A DNA stretch of 15,697 bases, taken from JBMNRY01 sp050944915 (GTDB taxonomy: Bacteria; Bacillota; Limnochordia; JAAZLZ01). Where the stretch lies: the NCBI GenBank assembly GCA_050944915.1, contig JBMNRY010000045.1, positions 1-15,697 of the forward strand, given 5' to 3'. A model generated the notes under the pieces. That model made no database searches. It saw only the letters and a list, made by a program, of their open reading frames with translations, and had not been told where the DNA came from. Positions 1 through 6,540 of this stretch are shown in pieces. The position numbers and the translations under genes are program-made. The stretch's first letter is position 1; each line of letters begins with the position of its first letter.

Positions 1-1
1 T

Positions 2-169
2 CCACCATTCGAAATACCTGTTAGAGACTACAATCGTGGTCTCTATTTTTTTGGGAAAGTGGTAATCAAGAAGTCACGTGGGGATAAATTGGGGATCGAG
101 GCAACATTCTTGGTGGGTGGTTCTCTGAATAGGAACTACGCTCCACAGGAAAAATATTACCAACGATAG
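2..169 (+). CDS. Possible C-terminal remnant of a gene entering from the left edge
   Basis: Reading frame 2 is open from the left edge for 55 codons and ends in TAG at 167-169. It contains no ATG, so if real it is the tail of a gene that starts outside the window. The translation has a protein-like pattern: it begins PPFEIPVRDYN, has an alternating hydrophobic stretch GLYFFGKVVIKK, then a Gly-rich and charged end. I do not recognise a family. The next gene starts 20 bases downstream on the same strand, which would suit an operon. Against it, a terminator-like hairpin with a T run (23-52) lies inside the frame, and an open stretch of this length can arise by chance. The hairpin and this reading frame are competing explanations. 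Confidence 0.3.
   Translation, partial: PPFEIPVRDYNRGLYFFGKVVIKKSRGDKLGIEATFLVGGSLNRNYAPQEKYYQR
23..52 (+). terminator. Terminator-like hairpin with T run near the left edge
   Basis: AGAGACTAC (23-31) pairs with GTGGTCTCT (36-44), with one T-G wobble, around a 4-base loop. Seven T residues follow at 46-52. This is the form of a Rho-independent terminator for a rightward gene left of the window; a frame-1 TAG at 22-24 could be that gene's stop. The same bases lie in an open frame (2-169), so it may instead be a chance hairpin within coding DNA. Confidence 0.5.
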
Positions 170-188
170 AATTGAGGTACTCTTCTAA

Positions 189-536
189 ATGTCGTCGAAC
201 TTGAGCCGTTACCCCAGCAGGTTGACCAAGGCTGCTGACCAGCGCTTGGAGATTGACCTAGTAACCAACACCCTGGACAGGTTGGGCAATATCGTGGTCG
301 ACGTGGTAACGTCCATTGAACAGACTACAGCTAACGAACTGAGAGCATTGGTCAAGGCAGGAAAGGCTAACAAGGAGCAACTTACGAAACTTGGCCCACT
401 GGCAGTGGAGCAGGTGAAAGAGGAGCTTGGACGGTCTGCTGTTGATCTTCTTCAGGATACAATTGGTGACGTGACCCAGTTGATCCAAGACCAAGTGGAG
501 GCAATGGTATACCAGCTGAAGACGGCTGAAAACTAA
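189..536 (+). CDS. Small helical protein, possibly related to the soluble part of LLH-family phage holins
   Basis: A 115-residue protein that is almost entirely predicted helix and has no signal peptide or membrane segment. Residues about 30-110 run as VVDVVTSIEQ, a Lys/Glu-rich linker, a repeat of Val and Leu heptads, and a closing IQDQVEAMVYQL. This spacing (an early Glu-Gln pair, a charged linker, a final helix of I..QVEA.V type) reminds me of the cytoplasmic part of phage holins of the LLH family, but the N-terminal membrane helix of that family is absent, so a holin role is doubtful. It may simply be an unrelated coiled-coil protein. GAGG at 174-177 precedes the ATG at a rather long distance. 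A strong hairpin follows at 549-600, so it is likely the last gene of its transcript. The product is otherwise unrecognised. Confidence 0.65.
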   Translation: MSSNLSRYPSRLTKAADQRLEIDLVTNTLDRLGNIVVDVVTSIEQTTANELRALVKAGKANKEQLTKLGPLAVEQVKEELGRSAVDLLQDTIGDVTQLIQDQVEAMVYQLKTAEN

Positions 537-548
537 ATATGGGAACAT

Positions 549-600
549 GAAAGAACCAAGAAGACAGATATGCTCTGAGCCTCTTGGTTCTTTCTCCTTT
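549..600 (+). terminator. Rho-independent terminator after the small helical protein
   Basis: The arm at 549-563 (GAAAGAACCAAGAAG) pairs with 580-594 (CCTCTTGGTTCTTTC) with one mismatched or wobble pair, followed by a T-rich stretch through 600. It ends the rightward gene and lies between two convergent genes, so it may also slow leftward transcripts, although the T run is clearer on the + strand. Confidence 0.75.
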
Positions 601-618
601 TCCCGGTCTACTCTGCTC

Positions 619-1422
619 TTATCGTGGAGAAAAACGAAAATCCTTGTTCCAATATAGAAATGGGCAGTCGGACTTATCTAGAAAGTTTACTGAGTAAATA
701 TAAGGGTAACGGCCTATTCTGGCTAGATCTTCATGGTAAGTTCGGTTACTTCGTACTCGACTCTCCTCTTCTGGATCGTCAAACTCTAAGAGAGACAATA
801 CTCTGGTATTATCGTTAATTCCATAGTACGCTTGTTGGTAATCCTTCCAATATGAGGGGGCCATTAGTATAACGTCACTGCCCGAAACCAGCCTTCTATG
901 CCAAGGATCGGAAACAAACACAGTATAAATCACGTCCTGGCTCTCGAAATAGAATAAGTCACTGGGCGTTCCGTAAACTCTATCGTCCCAGTGCTTGACA
1001 AAGTACACCTTAGGAGGACCGTGTTTTTCTGCCAATACATTAATAATACGCTCGGAACCTCCTGAAAAGGTGCGAAACGCAATTGCCACCAGTTTATTGT
1101 TCTGGTAGCCATAACTTAACGGTTGAATGTATGTGTCAACGTAAACCCCCTCATACATGTCGTCGTCGTCTTGTATGACGTACCATTCAGTGTTATCTAC
1201 GGTTTCAACGTACTGAACCCTTGGAGAGGTCATGATTGGGTCTCCCCACCTCATATCCCGAAAAACTGGTTGAGATTGTTTTGGTTCAGTTGTCGCCTCT
1301 TTGGATTGCTGAGGTACAATGCTTAGTGGAATGATCGGTGAGGGTAGAAAGCTCCCCACGACAACACCAACCGCCCCTGCTAATATGATCAACGCTACCA
1401 CCAATACGTTTTTTCCGGACAT
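619..1422 (-). CDS. Unrecognised membrane-anchored or secreted protein
   Basis: The start at 1422 is chosen because AAGGAGGA stands six bases upstream; a longer frame from 1464 has no such site. The 267-residue product opens with MSGKNV and one hydrophobic segment (about residues 6-25), followed by a Pro/Ser/Thr/Gln-rich linker to about 52. It is therefore probably held in the membrane with its body outside the cell. The folded part begins FRDMRWGDP (54-62), then has LVAIAFRTFSGGSERIINVL and GPPKVYF (about 111-141). The F-R-x-x-x-W-G opening and the later L..v.i.F....L...hG.P order resemble a group of short secreted proteins of unknown function, but I cannot name a family. The second half is rich in Tyr, Trp and Asp, with no catalytic motif that I can see. 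It lies downstream of the three-gene cassette but 180 bases away with its own ribosome site, so joint function is uncertain. Confidence 0.8.
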   Translation of the reverse strand: MSGKNVLVVALIILAGAVGVVVGSFLPSPIIPLSIVPQQSKEATTEPKQSQPVFRDMRWGDPIMTSPRVQYVETVDNTEWYVIQDDDDMYEGVYVDTYIQPLSYGYQNNKLVAIAFRTFSGGSERIINVLAEKHGPPKVYFVKHWDDRVYGTPSDLFYFESQDVIYTVFVSDPWHRRLVSGSDVILMAPSYWKDYQQAYYGINDNTRVLSLLEFDDPEEESRVRSNRTYHEDLARIGRYPYIYSVNFLDKSDCPFLYWNKDFRFSPR

Positions 1423-1604
1423 TTCTTCCTCCTTGAAGCGTAATATGAGACATGGAGTTTCCACGAAGGAACAAGAGGTATCGCCTTCCCTTCATGCAAG
1501 AGACCGAGAGGTGCAGAGCAAGCCTGTCTTCCTGGTCTTTCTCTTTGTCCCTAGTCCTTATACTCCCTGAAGCCAGCCACCAAATCTTCGAAAGACGTGG
1601 GGCG

Positions 1605-2381
1605 TTAGCGTTCATAACTCTCTTGATCGACGTACACGAAGTCGAACTTCTTGTAACCGTGCGCTACTTGAATGTCTTTACACCATTGCTTTAGGCGCTC
1701 CATTTTAAGGGGGACGTCCATATCTTCCAGACCTTTGGTTTCCACAATATAGATTACTCCGCTGGCTGTCTTGACGAAGAAGTCAGGGTAGTAGTTGGAG
1801 ATATTCCCGTCAGCGTTAATGTAATCAAGGTTAAAGTGGACCGCTTGGTAGTCCTTGGCAAAAGAGACAACGTCGTCACAGTTTTTATTTTCGGCAATGA
1901 TACCATGACTATACTTGAGGTGGAGATAGGGGGTAAGAGATAATGGCTCTTCACAAGGACTTTCCAACTTCCCCTCATGAGGTTCTAGACCCTGCAGTAC
2001 GCTGGTTTCCAGCAGACGAATCTTTGAGAGATATAGGAAAATGGCTGCTACTTCGCCGTCCCCGAAAGGCTTCACGCTCTTTGGGTGCGTCAAAAAGGCA
2101 TATTCAGCCATTGAGGGATCGGTAATGCCTACTACCAGACGAATATATTCACCCGATGAAAACAGACCATCAAGTTGTTTGACTATCCAGGCATACTTCT
2201 TAGATGCCAGAAGGCGCCCAACTTCAAGAACTACCGGTTCAGGAACGTAGATAGCCTGTTGCAGAATCCGTGGCACGAGCTCCCCCTGTTTTGCCCATAG
2301 AAACGATGACAGGCAATCTGTATCAATAACTACAGGCGAGGAAAGCCTAAACTGTCTCCGTTGGTTCGACCTCCTCACCAT
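1605..2381 (-). CDS. Chimeric protein: incomplete PIN-like domain joined to a type III Res-type PD-(D/E)XK nuclease domain
   Basis: 258 residues. Residues 16-125 look like a PIN ribonuclease domain: VVIDTD (Asp20), VPEPVVLEV (Glu53) and FGDGEVAAI (Asp108, Glu110) sit where PIN acidic residues are expected, but the usual final strand carrying the last acidic residue is missing. From about residue 166 the sequence changes to the C-terminal nuclease tail of type III restriction Res proteins or related helicases: CDDVVSFAKDY, a Y-x-N-x-D-G stretch, NYYPDFFVK (Asp200), YIVETKG (Glu214, Lys216), then LKMERLKQWCKDI and DFVYVDQESY. These form the D...ExK core of a PD-(D/E)XK nuclease. No helicase part is present. 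The ATG at 2381 overlaps the peptidase gene by 35 bases; its Shine-Dalgarno is weak and no later in-frame ATG, GTG or TTG exists before the PIN start. It could be a working two-nuclease effector, or a deletion scar joining parts of two genes. Domain calls are by motif only. Confidence 0.8.
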   Translation of the reverse strand: MVRRSNQRRQFRLSSPVVIDTDCLSSFLWAKQGELVPRILQQAIYVPEPVVLEVGRLLASKKYAWIVKQLDGLFSSGEYIRLVVGITDPSMAEYAFLTHPKSVKPFGDGEVAAIFLYLSKIRLLETSVLQGLEPHEGKLESPCEEPLSLTPYLHLKYSHGIIAENKNCDDVVSFAKDYQAVHFNLDYINADGNISNYYPDFFVKTASGVIYIVETKGLEDMDVPLKMERLKQWCKDIQVAHGYKKFDFVYVDQESYER

Positions 2382-3096
2382 AAAGAAGATCTATCAACCC
2401 AGCCTCACGTAAGAGTTGTCTATATCGTCCTTCGGATATGCGACCCCACTCAAGGGCAAGCTTAGCTTTTTCGGCATATGATGAGAATACCGCTTCCTCT
2501 GCTGTGGGCTCGTATAAATCTGTTGCGTACCCTAATATCTTCGCCGATCGTATTACTGGCAACCCTTTCATTTCGCAGAATTGTGGTTCTGTAAGATAAC
2601 CTAATTGTCTCAAGCGAACGAGCATGGCCATTCTGCTGACACCGAACTTTTGCTCTAGGCTAACTACGTCATCGATTGTTAAGTCTCTTCTTCCCTGGGT
2701 CCGTCTAAACAAACTAATTTCTAAACCATCTCTAGGCATGAGTAGATTAGCGGCGAAAAGATCGGCTTCTAGCTCACGGGTTACCTTCTGCTCCGTTGTT
2801 CCCGCAAGACAGATGCCCCCTGTCATTTCTGTATCAAAACACAGATGATAATATTCGTGGGCTGCTGTGAACCGTTGATGCCCCAAGGTCCTAGTGGTAT
2901 TTAGGACTATTACTTTGGCGTTGCCTAAACGCAAGAACATTCCCGATATCCCAGATTCGAATGGTTTAAGAACAAAACTAACATCTTCGTTCTCCCGCAG
3001 AGTCTTTATGATATCCATCGCTTCGAAGGCACTCAAACCCAGTCTCTTTCGAACCTCATTGGCCCTGAAACTAGCAATAGACTCGATTTCATTCAT
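2347..3096 (-). CDS. ImmA/IrrE-family zinc metallopeptidase
   Basis: 249 residues. The start at 3096 forms an ATGA overlap with the repressor stop and has GAGGAG upstream. HEYYH at residues 80-84 is the HExxH zinc motif, and ELEADLFAANLLMP (108-121) gives the third ligand and the helix that always follows in the ImmA/IrrE (COG2856) family. The C-terminal part (about 150-249), with a helical SEGRYRQLLREAGL segment, is typical of the longer family members. Known relatives such as ImmA of ICEBs1 cleave a partner XRE repressor, and IrrE/PprI of Deinococcus cleaves DdrO, in both cases switching on genes after stress. Here the partner is almost certainly the XRE protein directly upstream, and the target gene would be the chimeric nuclease directly downstream or other genes of the block. 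All key residues are present, so it should be active. Confidence 0.93.
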   Translation of the reverse strand: MNEIESIASFRANEVRKRLGLSAFEAMDIIKTLRENEDVSFVLKPFESGISGMFLRLGNAKVIVLNTTRTLGHQRFTAAHEYYHLCFDTEMTGGICLAGTTEQKVTRELEADLFAANLLMPRDGLEISLFRRTQGRRDLTIDDVVSLEQKFGVSRMAMLVRLRQLGYLTEPQFCEMKGLPVIRSAKILGYATDLYEPTAEEAVFSSYAEKAKLALEWGRISEGRYRQLLREAGLIDLLYGEEVEPTETV

Positions 3097-3452
3097 TGCC
3101 GTTTCTCCTCGCTCACAAGACTGTCTAGTTCGCTCAGGTTGCGAGTGAATCGCTTTATCCAAGCAATGGTGTCTAAATCGGACTCGCTGAGTGCATCGGC
3201 TCTAAAAGCGATAGAAAGCTCGACATCTTCTTCCTCGCTTATCGGCGAACCTTCTAGAAAGTGGTGAACCGAGTATCCATAAAGATCGGCGAGTTTAATC
3301 AAGCTGGTTATGTCAATCTCCCGGCGGCCGTTTTCATAATAGGATATTTGACCTCTAGCCACATCTAAAACGGCAGCAGCTTGCTCTTGTGTCAACCCTG
3401 CTCTTTTGCGCGCAGCCTTAAGACGGGCACCAATGGCCTTTAGGTTTGCCAT
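3093..3452 (-). CDS. XRE-family HTH transcriptional repressor
   Basis: 119 residues, first gene of the leftward cassette. Residues 7-66 form a Cro/CI-type helix-turn-helix: GARLKAARKRAGLTQEQAAA, then the recognition helix around ARGQISYYENGRR, then DITSLIKLADLYGYSVHHFL. The tail (70-119) is acidic and helical and may be the dimer region or the cleavage target of the neighbouring peptidase. GGGAGGAG stands eight bases before the ATG. The promoter region carries three GTTACA/TGTAAC half-sites, which suggests that it represses its own operon. XRE plus ImmA/IrrE pairs are established control modules of integrative elements, prophages and some toxin-antitoxin-like loci; the role of this one is inferred from that. 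Confidence 0.93.
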   Translation of the reverse strand: MANLKAIGARLKAARKRAGLTQEQAAAVLDVARGQISYYENGRREIDITSLIKLADLYGYSVHHFLEGSPISEEEDVELSIAFRADALSESDLDTIAWIKRFTRNLSELDSLVSEEKRQ

Positions 3453-3468
3453 TTTCCGACTCCTCCCG

Positions 3469-3516
3469 GTTACATTATACCGCCATTTATGTGGTTAATG
3501 TAACTCTATTGTTACA
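3469..3516 (-). promoter_or_regulatory. Cassette promoter with candidate XRE operator sites
   Basis: On the leftward strand a perfect TATAAT lies at 3479-3474, 14 bases upstream of GGGAGGAG. The -35 region is weak; the best fits lie at about 3497-3504. GTTACA occurs at 3469-3474 (sharing one base with the -10) and 3511-3516, and its reverse complement TGTAAC at 3499-3504. The last two form an inverted repeat with a 6-base spacer. A repressor bound here would cover both promoter elements. The promoter is clear from its -10; the operator assignment is inference. Confidence 0.6.
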
Positions 3517-3528
3517 CATTATGCCCGG

Positions 3529-3561
3529 AATTCCTTCTTACGGGAAGAAATTCTTTCTTCC
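3529..3561. repeat. Inverted repeats between the msrAB stop and the cassette promoter
   Basis: GGAAGAAA (3543-3550) and TTTCTTCC (3554-3561) form a perfect 8-bp stem with a 3-base loop. An overlapping imperfect arm GAATTCCTTC begins at 3529 and can pair with the same middle segment, so two alternative hairpins are possible. It lies just after the leftward msrAB gene but lacks a T run, so it may be a weak terminator, an RNA end-protecting hairpin, or part of the promoter control of the cassette. Confidence 0.45.
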
Positions 3562-3595
3562 GAGCACTTGCGCAATCGGTGAAATGGCAAAAACC

Positions 3596-4684
3596 CTATT
3601 CCACTAGGGGAATATACTCCCCATACCCGGCTTCCTCCATCTCCTCAAGAGGGATAAACCTTAAAGCAGCGCTGTTGATGCAATAACGTTTGCCACCCCG
3701 ATCTCGGGGACCATCGTCAAAAACATGGCCGAGGTGGGAATCGCCGACACGACTGCGGACCTCGGTGCGGATCATGTTGTAGCTTGTATCGTCTTTGTAC
3801 TTGACCACCTCGGGGACGATGGAGCGGGTAAAGCTAGGCCAACCGCAACCAGCGTCGTACTTGTCCTTCGAGGTAAACAAAGGCTCCCCGGTGACAACAT
3901 CGACATAGATTCCCGGCCTTTCCTCATTCCAATAGGGATTGGCGAAGGGAGGCTCCGTGGCGTCTTGTTGAGTCACCGCATATTGCTCGGGAGTCAGTTT
4001 GCTAAGAAGGGTTTCTTCGTGGGGTTTTTCATACTTTTCCGGTTCGATGATGATCTGGTCATAAAGGGGCGAAAAGTCGACGTGGCAATACCCGCCGGGA
4101 TTCTTCTCTAGATACTCTTGGTGATACTGCTCCGCTGGATAGAAATGGTCCAAGGGGAGGACCTCGGTAACTATAGGTCGATCGTATTTCTTCTGTTCCT
4201 CACCCACCACTTGCCAAATGATGAGGGCATCTGCCCGATCCTGGTAGTAGATCCCCGTGCGGTATTGGGTTCCCACATCATTGCCTTGGCGGTTTTCCAC
4301 GGTAGGGTCAATTATCTTAAAGAAATGTTCTAACAGGGTGCGTAGGGAAACCCTGAGGGGATCATAACGGACGTGTACCGTCTCCACATGACCGGTATCT
4401 TTGATCTCTTCATAGGTAGGGTTGACGGTACGGCCATTGGCATAACCGCTGGTTGTGCTGGCTACCCCATAGACCCGGGAAAAATAGGCCTCAACACCCC
4501 AAAAACAACCACCGGCCAGCCAAATGTCCTTTAGATCCCGCTGGGAATAATCGACGCCCAAGTTGGGATTGGCTGGTAACGATGAGCGGGGCGGTGGGGT
4601 AAAGAAGGCTTGGGCCTCGGCTTTAGAGCTGAGGGTGAGCAAAAGGCCTACAGACAACAGAATCCAACGCGGATTGATTCCCAT
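3596..4684 (-). CDS. msrAB: Secreted bifunctional peptide methionine sulfoxide reductase MsrA-MsrB
   Basis: 362 residues. It reduces both S- and R-methionine sulfoxide in proteins. Residues 1-26 are a Sec signal (hydrophobic WILLSVGLLLTL, then AEAQA before the mature part) with no lipobox, so the enzyme works outside the cytoplasm. The MsrA domain spans about 52-205, with catalytic Cys60 in GGCFWG, the YPAEQYHQEYL signature and a resolving Cys200 in GGYCHVD. The MsrB domain spans about 228-348, with DAGCGWPSF (Cys280, probable recycling Cys), SHLGHVFDDGP and catalytic Cys335 in RYCINSAALRF. The 55-residue spacing of the two MsrB cysteines matches, as I recall, the Neisseria PilB enzyme. No zinc CxxC pairs are seen. 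Unlike PilB there is no thioredoxin-like domain, so an outside electron donor is needed. A GGGGGAUGA site precedes the ATG. The GC-rich hairpin after ilvD suggests a separate transcript. Confidence 0.95.
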   Translation of the reverse strand: MGINPRWILLSVGLLLTLSSKAEAQAFFTPPPRSSLPANPNLGVDYSQRDLKDIWLAGGCFWGVEAYFSRVYGVASTTSGYANGRTVNPTYEEIKDTGHVETVHVRYDPLRVSLRTLLEHFFKIIDPTVENRQGNDVGTQYRTGIYYQDRADALIIWQVVGEEQKKYDRPIVTEVLPLDHFYPAEQYHQEYLEKNPGGYCHVDFSPLYDQIIIEPEKYEKPHEETLLSKLTPEQYAVTQQDATEPPFANPYWNEERPGIYVDVVTGEPLFTSKDKYDAGCGWPSFTRSIVPEVVKYKDDTSYNMIRTEVRSRVGDSHLGHVFDDGPRDRGGKRYCINSAALRFIPLEEMEEAGYGEYIPLVE

Positions 4685-4710
4685 ATTTCATCCCCCATTT
4701 CCATTCAAAG

Positions 4711-4745
4711 TCTTCCCTAGAAGAAAAGGAAATAATCTTCCCTAG
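4711..4745. repeat. Ten-base direct repeat upstream of msrAB
   Basis: TCTTCCCTAG occurs at 4711-4720 and again at 4736-4745, 25 bases apart from start to start, in the gap between the ilvD terminator and the msrAB ribosome site. Two near helical turns of spacing could suit a regulator of msrAB, but the repeat is short and no known operator is recognised. Confidence 0.4.
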
Positions 4746-4753
4746 AGAGGCCA

Positions 4754-4776
4754 AAGGGCGCCCCGGGGGCGCCCTT
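4754..4776 (-). terminator. GC-rich hairpin after ilvD
   Basis: AAGGGCGCCCC (4754-4764) is complementary to GGGGCGCCCTT (4766-4776), making a very stable hairpin that starts a few bases after the ilvD stop. In the leftward direction it ends in CCCTTTGGCC, so its U tract is short; partial read-through into msrAB is possible. Confidence 0.6.
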
Positions 4777-4780
4777 ACCT

Positions 4781-6442
4781 TTAGTCTTCGTAGACGGCTC
4801 CTTTACTGCCCGAGGTAACCATTCTGGCATAGCGGGCCAAGTAGCCGGTTTTGATTTTCGGTTCTGGTTTCTGCCATGCTTGACGGCGGCGTTCCAATTC
4901 GTCTTCATCGACTAAGAGATCCAGCCGTTTGTTGGGAATGTCGATTTGGATGAGATCGCCTTCTTCCACGAGGGCGATGGTGCCGCCTTCCATAGCCTCA
5001 GGCGAGACATGGCCGATGGAAGCACCCCGGGAAGCACCGGAGAAGCGTCCGTCGGTAAGGAGAGCCACATCTTTGTCAAGACCCATGCCGGCCAGGGCCG
5101 AGGTGGGAGTAAGCATTTCCCGCATCCCTGGGCCGCCCTTGGGACCTTCATAACGAATGACGACCACATCACCGGGCTTGATCTCATGGCCCATAATGGC
5201 TTTGACAGCTGCTTCTTCCGAGTCAAAGACCCGGGCTGGTCCCTTATGGGTGAGCATTTCCTCGGCGACAGCCGACTGCTTAACGACGGCGCCGTCGGGA
5301 GCCAAGTTACCGAAGAGGACAGCCAATCCACCATTTTGATGATAGGGATTGTCCAAGGGACGAATCACCCTATCATCTTTGACGGTGACCTTGGCTAAGT
5401 TTTCCCCAACGGTTAAACCGGTTGCCGTCATTAAATCGGTATGGATGAGACCCCGCTCGCTAAGACGTTTCATCACTGCCTGGACACCACCGGCCCTGTT
5501 CAGATCTTCAAGATGGTGATCTCCTCCAGGGCGCAGATAACACAGATGAGGTATCCGGTCGCTGATTTCGTTGAACTTCTGTAGTTCCAAAGTAAAGCCC
5601 ATTTCGTGGGCGATAGCTGGTAAGTGCAATGCCGTATTGGTGGAACAACCCAAGGCCATATCGACGGTCAAGGCGTTCTCAAAGGCCTTTTCCGACATCA
5701 ACTGGCGGGCGGTAATGCCCCGACGATGCATTTCCATGACCTGCATCCCCGCTAGCTTGGCCAACCGTTTCCGAGCGGCATGGACCGCAGGAATGGTTCC
5801 ATTGCCGGGCAGAGCTAACCCTAAGACTTCCGTCATACAGTTCATGGAGTTAGCTGTAAACATCCCGGAACAAGAACCACAACCGGGGCAAGCTTCCCCT
5901 TCTAAATCATCTAGTTCTTCCATAGACATCTTCCCGGCGCTAACGGCACCGACGGCCTCAAAGATGGTAGACAGATCCACCTTTTCCCCTTGGTAATCGC
6001 CGGCTAACATGGGACCACCGCTGACGAAGACGGCAGGCAGATCGAGCCGGGCTGCAGCCATCAACATCCCCGGTACGATTTTGTCACAGTTAGGCATAAA
6101 AACGATGGCATCAAAGGCATGGGCCTGGGCCATGATCTCAACCGAGTCGGCAATTAGTTCCCGACTGGCCAAGGAATAGTGCATGCCGATATGGCCCATG
6201 GCAATACCATCACAAACACCGATGGTATTGAATTCTACCGGGGTTCCCCCGGCCATGCGGATTCCATCTTTAACAGCTTGGACCAACTGGTTCAAGTGGG
6301 AATGGCCAGGTATAATCTCATTAAAGGAATTGGCGATCCCGACTAAGGGTCGCTCTAACTCTGTGTCGGTAAACCCATTGGCTTTGAATAAAGACCGATG
6401 GGGAGCTCTTTCCAAACCAACCTTCGCCCGCTCACTTATCAT
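4781..6442 (-). CDS. ilvD: Dihydroxy-acid dehydratase
   Basis: 553 residues, the usual family length. It dehydrates 2,3-dihydroxy-isovalerate and 2,3-dihydroxy-methylvalerate to the 2-oxo acids that give valine, leucine and isoleucine. The start at 6442 is set by GGAAGGAGAG about eight bases upstream and by the family N-terminus; the frame is open 49 codons further, but that Arg-rich extension fits no relative. Visible signatures are RPLVGIANSFNEIIPGHSHL, VCDGIAMGH, MPNCDKIVPGM (Cys119, carbamylated-Lys position 121) and EACPGCGSCSGMFTANSMN (Cys188/Cys191 region). PGH in place of the PC of plant-type enzymes places it with E. coli-like IlvD, whose cluster is an oxygen-labile [4Fe-4S]; that is inferred from this position. 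It is the only branched-chain gene in the window. The divergent Gate pair starts 205 bases away. Confidence 0.97.
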   Translation of the reverse strand: MISERAKVGLERAPHRSLFKANGFTDTELERPLVGIANSFNEIIPGHSHLNQLVQAVKDGIRMAGGTPVEFNTIGVCDGIAMGHIGMHYSLASRELIADSVEIMAQAHAFDAIVFMPNCDKIVPGMLMAAARLDLPAVFVSGGPMLAGDYQGEKVDLSTIFEAVGAVSAGKMSMEELDDLEGEACPGCGSCSGMFTANSMNCMTEVLGLALPGNGTIPAVHAARKRLAKLAGMQVMEMHRRGITARQLMSEKAFENALTVDMALGCSTNTALHLPAIAHEMGFTLELQKFNEISDRIPHLCYLRPGGDHHLEDLNRAGGVQAVMKRLSERGLIHTDLMTATGLTVGENLAKVTVKDDRVIRPLDNPYHQNGGLAVLFGNLAPDGAVVKQSAVAEEMLTHKGPARVFDSEEAAVKAIMGHEIKPGDVVVIRYEGPKGGPGMREMLTPTSALAGMGLDKDVALLTDGRFSGASRGASIGHVSPEAMEGGTIALVEEGDLIQIDIPNKRLDLLVDEDELERRRQAWQKPEPKIKTGYLARYARMVTSGSKGAVYED

Positions 6443-6510
6443 AAAATTTTCTCTCCTTCCACCACGAAAAGCATTAAGATTAACTCTTCTCCTTCCAACG
6501 GATTTATTCC

Positions 6511-6540
6511 TGCTAACCCTTCTGGGAAGAAGGGGAAGCA
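6511..6540. repeat. Long hairpin in the ilvD leader region
   Basis: TGCT (6511-6514) and CCCTTCT (6517-6523) pair with AGAAGGG (6528-6534) and AGCA (6537-6540), with a 2x2 internal loop and a GGGA tetraloop. It lies about 70 bases before the ilvD start on the transcribed strand. There is no T run on either side, so it is not a simple terminator; no T-box motif is present. Its role is unknown. Confidence 0.5.

Noticed and set aside
624..818. A rightward 64-codon frame starting at GTG.
   Set aside because: It lies antisense to the end of the membrane-anchored protein gene, which has a better ribosome site and anchor; no independent support.
1423..1604. A promoter or terminator in the 182-base gap after the chimeric nuclease gene.
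   Set aside because: No convincing -35/-10 pair and only weak, interrupted complementarity; nothing can be supported there.
1920..2060. A frameshift that would restore the missing PIN end in another frame.
   Set aside because: The other two leftward frames meet stops soon after the PIN core and show no PIN-like ending.
3543..3561. The perfect 8-bp hairpin as a Rho-independent terminator for msrAB.
   Set aside because: No T run follows in the leftward direction; kept only as a repeat of unknown role.
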